The notes beneath the pieces are model-generated. The model did no database searches. It saw only the letters and a program-made list of their open reading frames with translations, and was not told the origin of the DNA. Both the position numbers and the translations under genes were made by a program. This document shows positions 32,486-42,443 of a stretch of DNA of 64,000 bases, in pieces. Position 1 is the stretch's first letter, and the number at the start of each line of letters is the position of its first letter. Source of the stretch: Homarus americanus (Eukaryota > Arthropoda > Malacostraca > Decapoda > Nephropidae); contig NW_024756914.1 in assembly GCF_018991925.1 (NCBI RefSeq), positions 6,280,662 to 6,344,661 of the forward strand. The letters run 5' to 3'.

Positions 32486-34335
32486 ACTCCGTTTTTTAGT
32501 TCCTTTAATAACAGTTTTCTGGGGCGTTTTAGACCAATTTAAGACTAGACTCGACATTTCCCTCTTAACTTGTATACAATTTAGCAGCTTAAATAATTTA
32601 GGTTTACATAAGATCGGCGACTACTATTGTTCTTGCTAGATGAGCCTTAATTCGGCTTCAAGACGCCACCAGACCATCTAGCACAATACATTTACTTGGT
32701 AGCTTCAATCGAGCAATGTGTGAACTCTAAACTTTCATCTATCTGAAGCTTCCCACCTGAATCATTGTGCGAATGGAATCTCGAGCCTAGAGCAAAGCAT
32801 TTTTTTAACTGATCATTGATTCTCTGCCAAGGAAGCAATAGATAACTTAATATGCCTTACCGGTGAGGATAGTAGGCGTGTATCCTTACTGCACCTGGTG
32901 TCCATAGCCACTTTCTCAAACCTGCACACGAGTCCACCTAGTCCCATAACTCCTTGAAAGCTGGCAGTTTAGGTGGCCGAATTTACTGTTGAATACATGG
33001 AAGATGCTGTGTGGTCCTGATACAACCGACTCTATACTTGTTAATGTAAATGCTCCATTAATTCTTGTCTTTGAACCCCCTGTGCTTTCGCGTCCATTTT
33101 AATTCCATATTTCCCTTACCAATTCATAATCGGTATAAATGAAAAGGTGGCCAGTAATTATGGTGGAACACCCACTTGGTGAATACCAGAGGTTGGAACA
33201 ATTTTGTATTTGAGGCCAGATTCCTGCTACAACAATGATCCGAAATGGGAGGATAAAGGAGGAAAATTGAGTCTATAAAATGCTTGTATAACCTAGCACA
33301 GCACAGTACGTTCTGGGTGAGGTCCGTAGTTCCCCTGGTCTGGCTACTGAGGAATGTCTGCAGCACAACACTAACGCCTACATTTCCCCCAACCACTCGA
33401 AGTAGCTTCTCCTTCACAACCACGAGGCATCTGTACTGGTAGCTCCTCCCCTGAATCTGTAGGCAGCAGCGTTTCTGGAACAATCCACTCCTACTTCATA
33501 TGTTTAGGAACTCCATTGGCCACCACGTCTGAGCTCACTCGTCTTGGGTGGTAGATTTACATAACTTGTTACCTTAAGTATAGCTGTACTACTACACCCT
33601 CCACTACTGCTAGTACTCGTCACCATAATTACTACAGTACTCGTTACAGTATTACCACTACAGTAACGTACTCCCAACCTCCATTACTGTCCTCTCATTC
33701 ACATTATATTACAACATTTCTATACAAGAAACCGTTCATTGTTTAACCCTTCACTAATAGTCCTCACAGCTACAGTAGATATATCTCCCTACAGTTTATA
33801 CCCCGGTACCCTTAGTAGGTAGATACACAAGGGGATACAGACGGGATATACTATAACACTATATTTAGCAGAAAATACAGCAGATAAACTGAATTACAAC
33901 TCCTAACTGGGGCTGACATATGACAAGTTTTGTTGCTGTACAGAAGTTATATACACCGAGAGAGGGCCTCAAACTGTACAAGACAAAGAACAAAATAATG
34001 GAAAGTGGAAGCAAACCATAAGTTGCAATTATACTGTATAACAAATACAACAAAAAAATCTGGAGAACAATTACAAGTAGTGCCAATAAACTTGGAATAA
34101 TAAAAAAAAGTAACTGAAAAAACTGCTATATTAAGTACATTTGAGAAACCAACATACACTTGGAAATTTACAGTCAAATGCGAGACGGGGGGTAACTTAG
34201 GCATTATGTTATACACACAATTATATCAATGTACTGAAATATACAGCTCTGTTACGTCACCCTCAGATTGTCCCAGCTTCGTCCGCGCTCGTCCCGGACA
34301 CTCGACTCTGGAGCCGGTGCTCTCGCTCTCCTCCG
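32486..34335 (-). repeat. Right arm of 1.84-kb inverted repeat (X copy C)
   Basis: The inverted, near-identical copy of 14586-16429. It lacks the later part of X that copies A and B possess. At its outer end (about 34250-34335) it carries the same 85-or-so bases of minus-strand LINE 5' sequence found at 14586-14672, then departs at ctctcctccg. It lies 85 bp beyond the candidate polyadenylation signal of the minus-strand gene. Confidence 0.95.
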
Positions 34336-34420
34336 GACTGACTGTTCATAATGCATGAGATTTCTATCGTTATTTACAGAAGCTGGTCGGGCTACGGTGA
34401 TTGACATTATGCGTATCGTG

Positions 34421-34426
34421 TTTATT
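34421..34426 (-). promoter_or_regulatory. Candidate polyadenylation signal AATAAA
   Basis: tttatt on the plus strand is AATAAA on the minus strand, about 155 bases after the stop codon of the minus-strand gene. The position is plausible, but a hexamer alone is weak evidence. Confidence 0.45.
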
Positions 34427-34580
34427 TCTATATCTACAAACGTGCAAATACATTAAGTACTCTTTTGTAAGTGTCCATTCATTGCACTGTCAATGGCGAT
34501 TTTTGCAACTCTTTACTGGGAGAGCGATCTTAATAATACGATAATGCACACGATTCTGCGACGTCGGAGCGTCGGGGATC

Positions 34581-36220
34581 TCACGGACTGAACACACTGA
34601 GCGTGCGCATGAGAGCGGTGAGTGCGCCGGCCAGGTTGGTGGCCTGAGTCATGAGGGTGTTCATGGAAGGGTGGTGCATCCAGCGCACAGCGCCGCCCGG
34701 ACGGTGGACTGGTAGGTGGAGGCCACGTCCCTCACCTTCACTACAACGTTGTGAGTCTGGAGAGGCACCACCTGCTGGGCCACGTCCACCATGCGCAGCA
34801 TCAGCTTCATACACGTCGACAGACACTGCAATAACGTGTCTTCGGATTCTGTGGCCGACTTGACGAATAACTTCGAGGCCGTTACGAACCGTCTCGATTC
34901 ACTGGTGAGAGCCTCTCTGGCCTCCTGGAACTTTGCCTCGTCTTGAGTGGCGGTGCCGCTGAAACACTGAGCTTCTGCACAGGTCGCTACCATCTCCGTC
35001 GGGGACTGACCGACCGCTCCCGTAAAACGGCGGAAGGCACCTCTAGACGCCGGAGGCATCACTTCAATGTCTTCTGCTTCTTCTAACGAATCTTGATCGA
35101 AGCTACCAGATTCCGGGGAATCGTCCGGGTCCGTGCCGTTGACCGTCTTGTTTTTGGGAGAGAGTTTTGGCGACTTCTTGGTTCAGGCGGTTTTTACGAG
35201 CCACGCTGGAATTATCCAGTCTGGGCAGTCTCGAAGCAGTGGAATTTTTGTCGGAGGTTCGCACGGGACTTTTGATGCCGTTGGTGGTGGCCGGCGGCGA
35301 TGCGGGAACTCTCCGAGCCGGCGAATGACTATTCTTGGCGTGGAGCCGAGGCTTAGGTTCGTCCGCATCGGCTGGCTGCCTTACGAGTGACTCTGGGACT
35401 CTTTTGGGGGGAGCGAGTACCCTCTCGAGGCAGTGCTGGATTTAGACCTGTGGAGGCCCATGGGCAGCCAGCCTCTTTGTGGAGGGCCCCTTCATTACAT
35501 CTACCCAAGAGGGTGGGGTGGCGAGTGAAGCGAGCCTAAACATCTGGGCGTTCCGGGGGGCGCTATAAGCCCCCCGGAAAAATTTTGAAATTTGAGCACT
35601 TCTTTGGAGAATTTTGAAGCCATGTGCAGATATATTGAGGAAATTAGAACATTGAGACATTTTGAATTAACTGTATATTAATTGATAGAGTACAAATTCC
35701 AAACACACACACAAAAGTGAGACATGACTGGAGTCATTCATGTGGTTTCAAGTCGGTTCATAGGAAAACCAGGTTTTCATGAATTTCAAGGAGTAGCTTG
35801 CCTAATTTCTATCACGCTTCTTGCTGAACATAGTTTTACGTGATGGAATAGATAAACATGAATTTTAAAGTATGAAAATAAAAATAATCCAAATAAATAA
35901 AATACTGTAAGATGTGGAGGCCCCTGGGCAGCTGCCCACTTTGCCCACTCCTGAATCCAGCCCTGCCTCGAGGAGAAGTGGGACTGCTCGCGGGGGCCTT
36001 ACCGCCGGTAGGTCCGGAAGGAGCCATTAATTTGCCCGAAGGACGCAGACGGTGTGTGCCTGGCAGATTATTCGTAGGAGAAGTAGTTGGGCTGAGCTGT
36101 GGCTTGCCAAGTCTGGAAGGCACCGAGGGTGGCCGCTCCGAGTTATCTGGCGAGGGACTCCTTACGCGCTGGTGATGGTGAACGAAGGCCTTTGTTCTGC
36201 ATACCTGCCTTCACATTGTC
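34581..36220 (-). pseudogene. 3'-terminal exon of adaptor-like gene, broken by insertion and frameshifts
   Basis: Begins after an acceptor-like ttcctcag at 36220 and ends at a TGA (34581-34583). It encodes first a Ser/Pro/Arg-rich linker (RSPSPARKES, PTSPTNNLPGTHRL, PVRTSDKNSTASRLPRL), then an acidic stretch (DPDDSPESGSFDQDSLEEAE), then a predicted helical C-terminus (EAREALTSESRRFVTASKLF, ESEDTLLQCLSTCMKLMLRM, TQATNLAGALTALMRTLSVF). These parts lie in different frames. Shifts fall at about 36150, 35405, 35170 and 34690, the first three in short homopolymers. A 535-bp hAT-like element also splits the coding sequence. I do not firmly recognise the family. A FRMPD-type FERM/PDZ adaptor C-terminus is a guess from memory. 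Confidence 0.65.
35431..35965. mobile_element. hAT-like non-autonomous element with 8-bp target duplication
   Basis: The ends are cagtgctggatttag at 35431 and, reading inward from 35965 on the other strand, cagggctggattcag. These are imperfect terminal inverted repeats starting CAG, as in many hAT elements. The flanks are tctcgagg (35423-35430) and cctcgagg (35966-35973), 7 of 8 identical, fitting the 8-bp duplications made by hAT transposases. Both subterminal regions carry gtggaggccc-like words. There is no transposase. Removing it joins coding-like sequence on each side. Confidence 0.85.
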
Positions 36221-37321
36221 CTGAGGAATAGAAATTGTATTTACTAAAATTAACAGATAATGCTTCATACATATTGCACGCACGTACGCACGCACGCGCA
36301 CACACACCATCAATTTTCTCCAATTCTTCAATCAACCAAACTTATTAATATATTCAATTTTCTTTACTCAACCAACCACATCAACAGCACCAGCCTCAAT
36401 TATCATCCCATCCCGGCAAACACCAATCATGGTGACACTACATATCCTACTACAATCTTACTTTCATCAGCAACAACTTCTCCTCTCCCTCACATACAGT
36501 ACACTGACTATAGACAACAATCAGTATTTATCTAATACATTTTCTAACGTTCCTACATTGCTTTTCTAACGACTCTATCCGGGTCCTTAAATATCATAAA
36601 AACATTATCGATTTCATTAGATAATTTTACATATAAGTTCTATGCTCCTTAATTTAAAAAGTGACCCACATAATCTCTTCCAAGTCTGGTTCCAAACTTT
36701 TCTTCCACTAATACACTTTTCCTACCTTATATCTCAAAATCTTCCCTCTGTCATTCTATTGATTCTTTATTAAACATAGTCAATACACCTTTGTTATTCT
36801 ATTAAAACCAAGATTTATAACATCCCTATTCTGTATTTTTCTAGGTAAATAGACAGTTTCAATATGATTACAAAAGAGATCCCATCTAACCGTTTCCTCT
36901 CTTTTAAGTTTTCTTTTATCACATTGAATCTTTATTTCTCTCAGCGTTAAACAGGATAACTCTGCCTCTCAGCTGTTACATTTACCAACTTCTCATAATA
37001 AAACCTTTACCTCCCTCTACCCTCGTCTTTTTTTCATATTGTATCCATGCTACCGATCGTATAAAGAATTAAACACATCAGTACATAAATTCAATTTCTT
37101 TTCCAATTCCCAAAAATAGAGAATATATTCACCTCCATCATTGCTGTAAGTTATCATCTGCTGCAATTCATTTAGCAGGACAGTAATGTAAAAAAAAAAA
37201 AAATCACAAAAATAATAAAACAAGGCAGGTGAACTCAAGACTGGCTGAGCTGTAGTTCATTAATGATGTTTAGAGATTTATTGAAAATTTTAGGAGTAAT
37301 TCTTCAGTAGAGGAATTCACT
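36221..37321 (-). other. Probable intron of adaptor-like gene
   Basis: AT-rich sequence between an acceptor-like ttcctcag at the lower end and a donor-like gtgaat at 37316-37321. It contains a short CA/CG dinucleotide tract at 36275-36308 and no coding pattern. Simple joining of the flanking frames does not keep the phase, so the donor is uncertain. Confidence 0.5.
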
Positions 37322-38091
37322 GGAGGACGACGTGAGAGAATCGTTACTGGAGGCTACGCTTTGTTTGGAGGGGGACCCCGGGGAGGCTTTGGCTTGGCTG
37401 ACGTCTTCGCTGGAGGCCGAGGCTTTGGTGCTCGACTTCAGGATGGTGTTGTAACTGGCGTGACTCGTCATGTCGTCTTGAGAGGCAGACTTGGAGAGGT
37501 TACCTGTGCTCATAGATATACTTCTCTGGATTTTTGACGAGGGAGGAGAAGGCTTGGATTTCTTTGGGTTAGTCAGAGTGCCGGTTCGTGGGATGGGCGT
37601 TCGTGGAGGAGGGGGAGGTGGAGAGTCCTCCTATTTTCCCTCTGCCTTACTGGTTGGCACGGTCTTTTGGCGCTGAAGAGAAGAGGCGGTCCAGTTTCCC
37701 CCAGAGCTGAAGGTTCGTACTCTGGCCGTGACCGACGGATGCTTGGAGTCGCCGCTCTCCCGACTTCCGCCGGTATTTTTGGCACTCGTCATTTGTTGAG
37801 TGTCGAAATCTTATCATTTTCCTCTAATGCCTGTGCCAATTTGGCATGCAGTTCATGTCCTACATTAGAATTATTTGATCTCGGTAGCAACTGACGATTG
37901 TCTACGGAGGCACTTGAGGTAGGCAGACTACCGTAGGCAGTCCTGGGAGGAACTTCGAAGCGCCTCTGCAGAGATGCGACCTTCCCTGCTAGATTGGCAC
38001 GCTTGGCCATCGTCTCTGAGCTGACGTGCACCTCGCCCATGTCGTGGTCCTTCTCCCCGACCTCCATGTCGCTGTTGTCCTCGCACACCAT
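37322..38091 (-). pseudogene. Internal exon of adaptor-like gene, with frameshift and in-frame TAG
   Basis: Starts after an acceptor-like cgttacag at 38091. The first part reads MVCEDNSDMEVGEKDHDMGE and goes on to a short helical piece ending HAKLAQALEENDKISTL. The frame then shifts at about 37795, in an AAA run, into MTSAKNTGGSRESGDSK, a Ser/Thr/Arg-rich stretch. A TAG interrupts at about 37632-37634. The same frame continues with EDSPPPPPPRTPIPRTG and then the Ser-rich SMSTGNLSKSASQDDMTS, ending near 37322. The composition is that of a disordered, phosphorylation-prone, proline-containing linker in a scaffold protein. The shift fits a homopolymer miscall; the TAG does not. Confidence 0.7.
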
Positions 38092-38214
38092 CTGTAACGA
38101 TAAACCAATTTAGTTCATTTTTGTACGAAAAAATTATATCTTAAAGTAAATACCCCCTACATCACTGTTTGTGATATACATTCAGAAGGAAAGAACTAAC
38201 AGCAAATACTTTAG

Positions 38215-38450
38215 GTAAAAACAAACATTTGCTGGTACGGCAGTAATGAGTGTATCATGGGTTTGAGTCCTGGCTGAGACACACATGAGAAGGGTGTTAT
38301 CCAGTGACACTCCCAAATATTATAGATTTCTTCCTGTACGAACACCTAACACTAGTGTTCACAGCAAATTAAAAAAGAACCGACCAACTGGCCCAGCAGC
38401 TAATAAACTTTTAAGTGGTGGAATGATAAATTAATAAATTAATAATATTC
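38215..38450 (+). mobile_element. Candidate tRNA-derived SINE with LINE-like tail
   Basis: A B-box-like ggtttgagtcc at about 38260, preceded about 28 bases upstream by a weak A-box-like tggtacggcag, gives a possible Pol III promoter. The 3' part, gaccaactggcccagcagctaataa and then gtggtggaatgataaa, lines up with the tail of the CR1/L2-like LINE (gaccgatcgcccaagcgg, then agtggcgaagaggataaa). It ends in ttaataaattaataa. It lies between two exons of the minus-strand gene. This is a call by pattern; no SINE family is named. Confidence 0.55.
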
Positions 38451-38890
38451 TTTTACTACAGGAGAAATCACAATAAAACTCAACCATTTTAACCCATTGA
38501 GTAACACATTTCTCCAACCTGAAAACACTGTCTGACATTACCCATAATAAAACACCTAGAGTGATACTCCTCCTTAAAGAGATAAACAACCTGAGAGTCA
38601 TACATACCACCAGGAAATGTGATTTTAAATGGCCTCCCTGTTTTCCTAAGTACCTTATTGTGTTGTATAATACTGTACAGTATTTATTATAAACCCATAA
38701 CTAATTATTACACAGTGCGGTAATATTCTTACACGATGATGTATGTTACACTGTACGGTAAATCAATAACATCTATGAACAGAAACAAATTCATTTAGTT
38801 CAGACAAACACTTCCACAGTACACTTACAGTAATACAGTATTGCATTTAATTGTAGAAAATTAGATGAACCTCACAACAACTCACCCTAC

Positions 38891-39030
38891 TGATTCCTTC
38901 TTTGGCTCCGTATGATGTCGAACGACCTGTTGTCCTTCTCGTCCGAGGGTGGAGGCGGCGGCGGGATAATAAACGCAGAGATGTCGTACTCGTTCCCCAT
39001 CTTACGGTTCTCCGCGCACGTCTGAAGGTT
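38891..39030 (-). CDS. Internal exon of adaptor-like gene, proline motif 2
   Basis: Bounded by an acceptor-like gtttacag at 39031 and a donor-like gtaggg at 38885-38890. One frame is open throughout: a Cys/Asn-containing helix (LQTCAENRKMGNEYDIS), the motif YDISAFIIPPPPP, then an acidic-basic run ending IIRSQRRN. The motif echoes the one in the exon upstream. The phase joins well to that exon (phase 0) but not to the next downstream exon, so a small exon may be missing or another indel is present. Confidence 0.7.
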
Positions 39031-39169
39031 CTGTAAACGGCATCGTATATACAGAACAATTCTCTATTTGTAAATAAGGGAATATCTTGGAGTTCCATGT
39101 ACTGTATAGTCATCAAAATGGATAAAAACAGCAGCATTATAATGAATGCATAATCACTACACTGCTTAC

Positions 39170-39420
39170 CACACCTCCTTCAGTTGGTGGAGGAATGGTA
39201 AGGTTTGCAATGAAGGAATCTATATCTTCGCCCTCCTCTAAGTGAATGCCGAGCTGGCGTAGGGTGGCCAAGGTGAAGCTTGGATCCCTCGCTCCTCCGT
39301 TGCCACCCAAGCTTTTGTTGACTACCGCTCCTCCGGTCAGTGGGGAGAAGACGGAGTCACTGAAGACGATGCTGATATTAAGGCTGGTCGGGGAGGTGCT
39401 GTCCTCCGTGTCACTTGCTC
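39170..39420 (-). CDS. Internal exon of adaptor-like gene, proline motif 1
   Basis: Bounded by an acceptor-like gtccagcag at 39421 and a strong donor gtaagc at 39164-39169. One frame is open: SDTEDSTSPTSLNISIVFSD, a Gly-rich linker, then LATLRQLGIHLEEGEDIDSF running into DIDSFIANLTIPPPTEGGV. The E-D-I-D-S-F-I...P-P-P pattern matches YDISAFIIPPPPP in the next exon, giving two spaced short motifs that might be docking sites (inference). No upstream exon was recognised before the minisatellite and gap at 39.7-40.06 kb, so the gene is partial here. Confidence 0.7.
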
Positions 39421-39682
39421 CTGCTGGACACGTGTAAGACGAAGCTCAAGACCCAATGCTGGTTTTTATTACAGTGACTTATCGTTATTTTACCTGATCC
39501 TTCACGTACAATTTTATTTATACAGAACACGTCCTTGATTTTAATGTATACAAGTTTGTTACCTTACAACCTGAGTTATAAATCTTTTATATCTGGTATG
39601 AATTCTACCCTTGAAAAAATCCCAAATTAATGAGTCAAAATAAGTCTCTAAGTTAATATGTCAGTGTACGATGTGGGGAGAG

Positions 39683-39955
39683 TGGTGTCCCTGGTGTGTG
39701 GGTAAAGAGGTCCCCCTGGTGTGTGGGTAGAGAGGTGCCCCTGGTGTGTGGGTAGAGTGGTGCCCCTGGTGTGTGGGTAGAGAGGTGCACTTGGTGTGTG
39801 GGTAGAGAGGTGCACCTAGTGTGTGGGTAGAGAGGTGCTCCTAGTGTGTGAGTAGAGAGGTGTCCCTGGTGTGTGCGTAGAGAGGTGCCCCTGGTGTGTG
39901 GGTAGAGTAGTGCCCCTGGTGAGTAGGTAAAGAGGTGCACCTGGTGTGTGGGTAG
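39683..39955. repeat. 25-bp minisatellite running into an assembly gap
   Basis: About eleven copies of a 25-bp unit with core gtgtgggtagagaggtgccc, with scattered base changes. It runs straight into the N block, so the array length is unknown. The reverse-strand open frame is repeat translation. Confidence 0.95.
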
Positions 39956-40055
39956 NNNNNNNNNNNNNNNNNNNNNNNNNNNNNNNNNNNNNNNNNNNNN
40001 NNNNNNNNNNNNNNNNNNNNNNNNNNNNNNNNNNNNNNNNNNNNNNNNNNNNNNN
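39956..40055. other. Assembly gap, 100 N
   Basis: Exactly 100 N, a placeholder gap. Any upstream exons of the minus-strand gene could lie in it or beyond it. Confidence 1.
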
Positions 40056-40088
40056 GTGATGTACTTCGTTTCAGTTGTGTTGCTATAT

Positions 40089-40422
40089 CCGTATTAGGGT
40101 GATGTGGAATCTGCATCAATTTGAGGGTTTATTTATTTTCTTCTCTTAGAAGGAATTACTTTAACGAAAGATATGTGATGATTTAATTCAAATTTTTCGA
40201 ATTAATTAAAGATTTGTTGTGTTTTTATCGATATTTGCATAATTATCGTTTTTGTTGTTGTTAGAGATTCATTTTAATATTTTTTCTATATTTTTGTTTG
40301 TTCTTGTATCTCGGTTTTTATGTTTAGTCAATCATCTTTTTTTTTTTTTTTTTTTTATGTTATATTATTATTATTTTTTATACAAGAAACATAGAAATAT
40401 TGTTCCGTTATGTAGTTAGTTC

Positions 40423-40470
<48 letters not shown>
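40089..40470 (+). repeat. Direct duplication G, copy 1
   Basis: Matches 41774-42205 in order: gatgtggaatctgc, gaaggaattactt, gatatgtgatgatttaattc, tttttgtttgttcttgtatc, ttccgttat and gtagttagtt, then a (CT)n run (40428-40468). Copies differ by small indels. Confidence 0.9.
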
Positions 40471-40473
<3 letters not shown>

Positions 40474-40596
40474 GTTACCAGTATATTAACCTTAGTTTCT
40501 CTCCCAGTTACCGGTACATCAATATCATCTGGTTCTCTGTCATTGGTTGGCTATGAGTAACAGCTACTGCAACGTTTATATCTCCTATCTATAACG

Positions 40597-40680
40597 TAAC
40601 ATACATACATACATACATACAACACTACATACATACATACATACTACATACACTACATACATACACTACATACATACATA
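40597..40680. repeat. (ATAC)n microsatellite, interrupted
   Basis: Runs of acatacat interrupted by single acta and caacacta words. Confidence 0.93.
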
Positions 40681-41770
40681 AATATATCCATAAATCAATT
40701 CACTTATAAACAAAAACTATAAATTCAATAAGTAAATTAACACTGTATGCCTCAATTAACAGCTATAAATGATAAGTAAATTAATAAATCACATAAGTTA
40801 CTTAGAAATCACAGGAGTCACATAAATTTAAGCACCAGTGTGTGCGGGAATATTAACTGCAGGAGTAAGTGAAACGCGATGGGCTGAACCGTAAGTTTAT
40901 TTTCTGTCTCGCTAATACATGTTACCATTGACGATTCTCTCTCTCTCTCTCTCTCTCTTGTATCAGGTCTTTATATAATTATGGTGTATTATAATAATGA
41001 TACTCGTGTTGATATAGAAATTAATAACATTATAGTTATTAATGATAAAAAAACATTATATCAGAAGAAAGATAAAAGGCTTGGACACATGAAACTCAAG
41101 AATATTCTAAATCATATATTGGTCTTTTGAAATAAAATAAACCTAAATTATTATAGTAAGTTTTTAAATATTACAACTTATGTGCGAGTCGGTATATTTT
41201 ATAAACTTTGAGATGTTTATTATATGAAATGTACTCATAGACTTTTGAAATATAACTATTTATTAGTATTTACTCACTGCGTAAATACTTAAAAAATTCA
41301 TTATCTTTTGAAATTGACTGAACTGCAAAGAAAATATTAATTATACTGACAAACAATTAAGAAGAAAAATGTGACACTATCGTCTGGGTTTTTAATGAGT
41401 TAATGACAACAAGAATGTGCCTGAAGGTTAATTAATGACATTAACGTCGTTTTGTTTAAGAAAAAGATAAAATTGAGACGATTAAGTTGTTTTCGTGATA
41501 AAAAATGTGATACGTAAGTCGTTAATGTGAAGTAAGAAAAAACATGTTGTAATTCTCACTATCGTTCATAAAATAAATTCTAGAACTCAAGTTGTTTTAT
41601 GAGAAAACCACAATCCGTCCTTTAGGAGGAGACAGCCCTACACTGCTTAAAAATAGAGACAGACAGACGAAGACAGACGAACAGGCAGACAGACAAACAG
41701 ATGATAGGGTGGTGATTTATGAGAACAGGAGCAAAATGTAACCTCATTACATACCAATCTTACTCTCGTC
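40681..41770. other. No recognised feature
   Basis: AT-rich, with a short (CT)n at 40938-40959 and an agacagacgaa run at 41650-41700. No gene or transposon part seen. Confidence 0.45.
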
Positions 41771-41773
41771 TAC

Positions 41774-42121
41774 TGATGTGGAATCTGCGTCAATTTTGAG
41801 GATTAATTTTTATTTGTTTTTCTCTTGGAAGGAATTACTTAACAGAAAAAGATATGTGATGATTTAATTCAAATTTTTCAAATTATTTAAAGATTTTGTG
41901 TTTTGTTTCTTAGGTGATTTGTCTTTTAGTGGTGTTTTTATCGATAATTGTATAATTATCGTTTTTTAATGAGATTAATTTTCTTATTTTTTCGATATTT
42001 TTGTTTGTTCTTGTATCTCGGTTTTATGTTTAGTCAATTATATTTTGTTTTGTTTTGTTTATGTTATATTATTATCTTTTTATATACAGAAAAGAAAAAT
42101 ATTTGTTCCGTTATATAGTTA

Positions 42122-42205
<84 letters not shown>
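41774..42205 (+). repeat. Direct duplication G, copy 2, with long (CT)n
   Basis: The second copy of duplication G, about 1.68 kb downstream of the first. It ends in an uninterrupted CT run of about 80 bases (42126-42205), twice the length of the run ending copy 1. Confidence 0.9.
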
Positions 42206-42208
<3 letters not shown>

Positions 42209-42379
42209 CCGAGGGAGGAATAAATTGGATCAGGGGGCTAGACTGTGATAGGCAGGATGTTAGTATCCAGGACGGTGAAGGACAGTCATATGTTGCTCCC
42301 TAGTGTATCCTGGGAGAAGAACGAAAATACGATTCAATCAGGTTTTAATGTTGCGGAGTTTCTTTATTACATACCTCCT

Positions 42380-42408
42380 CGTCCTCGTCTTCTTCTTCTT
42401 CTTCCTCC

Positions 42409-42443
<35 letters not shown>

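Noticed and set aside
14586..34335. Reading the inverted repeat as the terminal repeats of one giant DNA transposon
   Set aside because: Not accepted as the main call because the outer edges fall inside a LINE, no target duplication is seen, and no transposase with a catalytic domain lies between the arms.
37573..37785. 70-residue minus-strand frame
   Set aside because: It runs out of frame with the coding-like Ser/Pro-rich sequence at the same place and has shadow-like composition.
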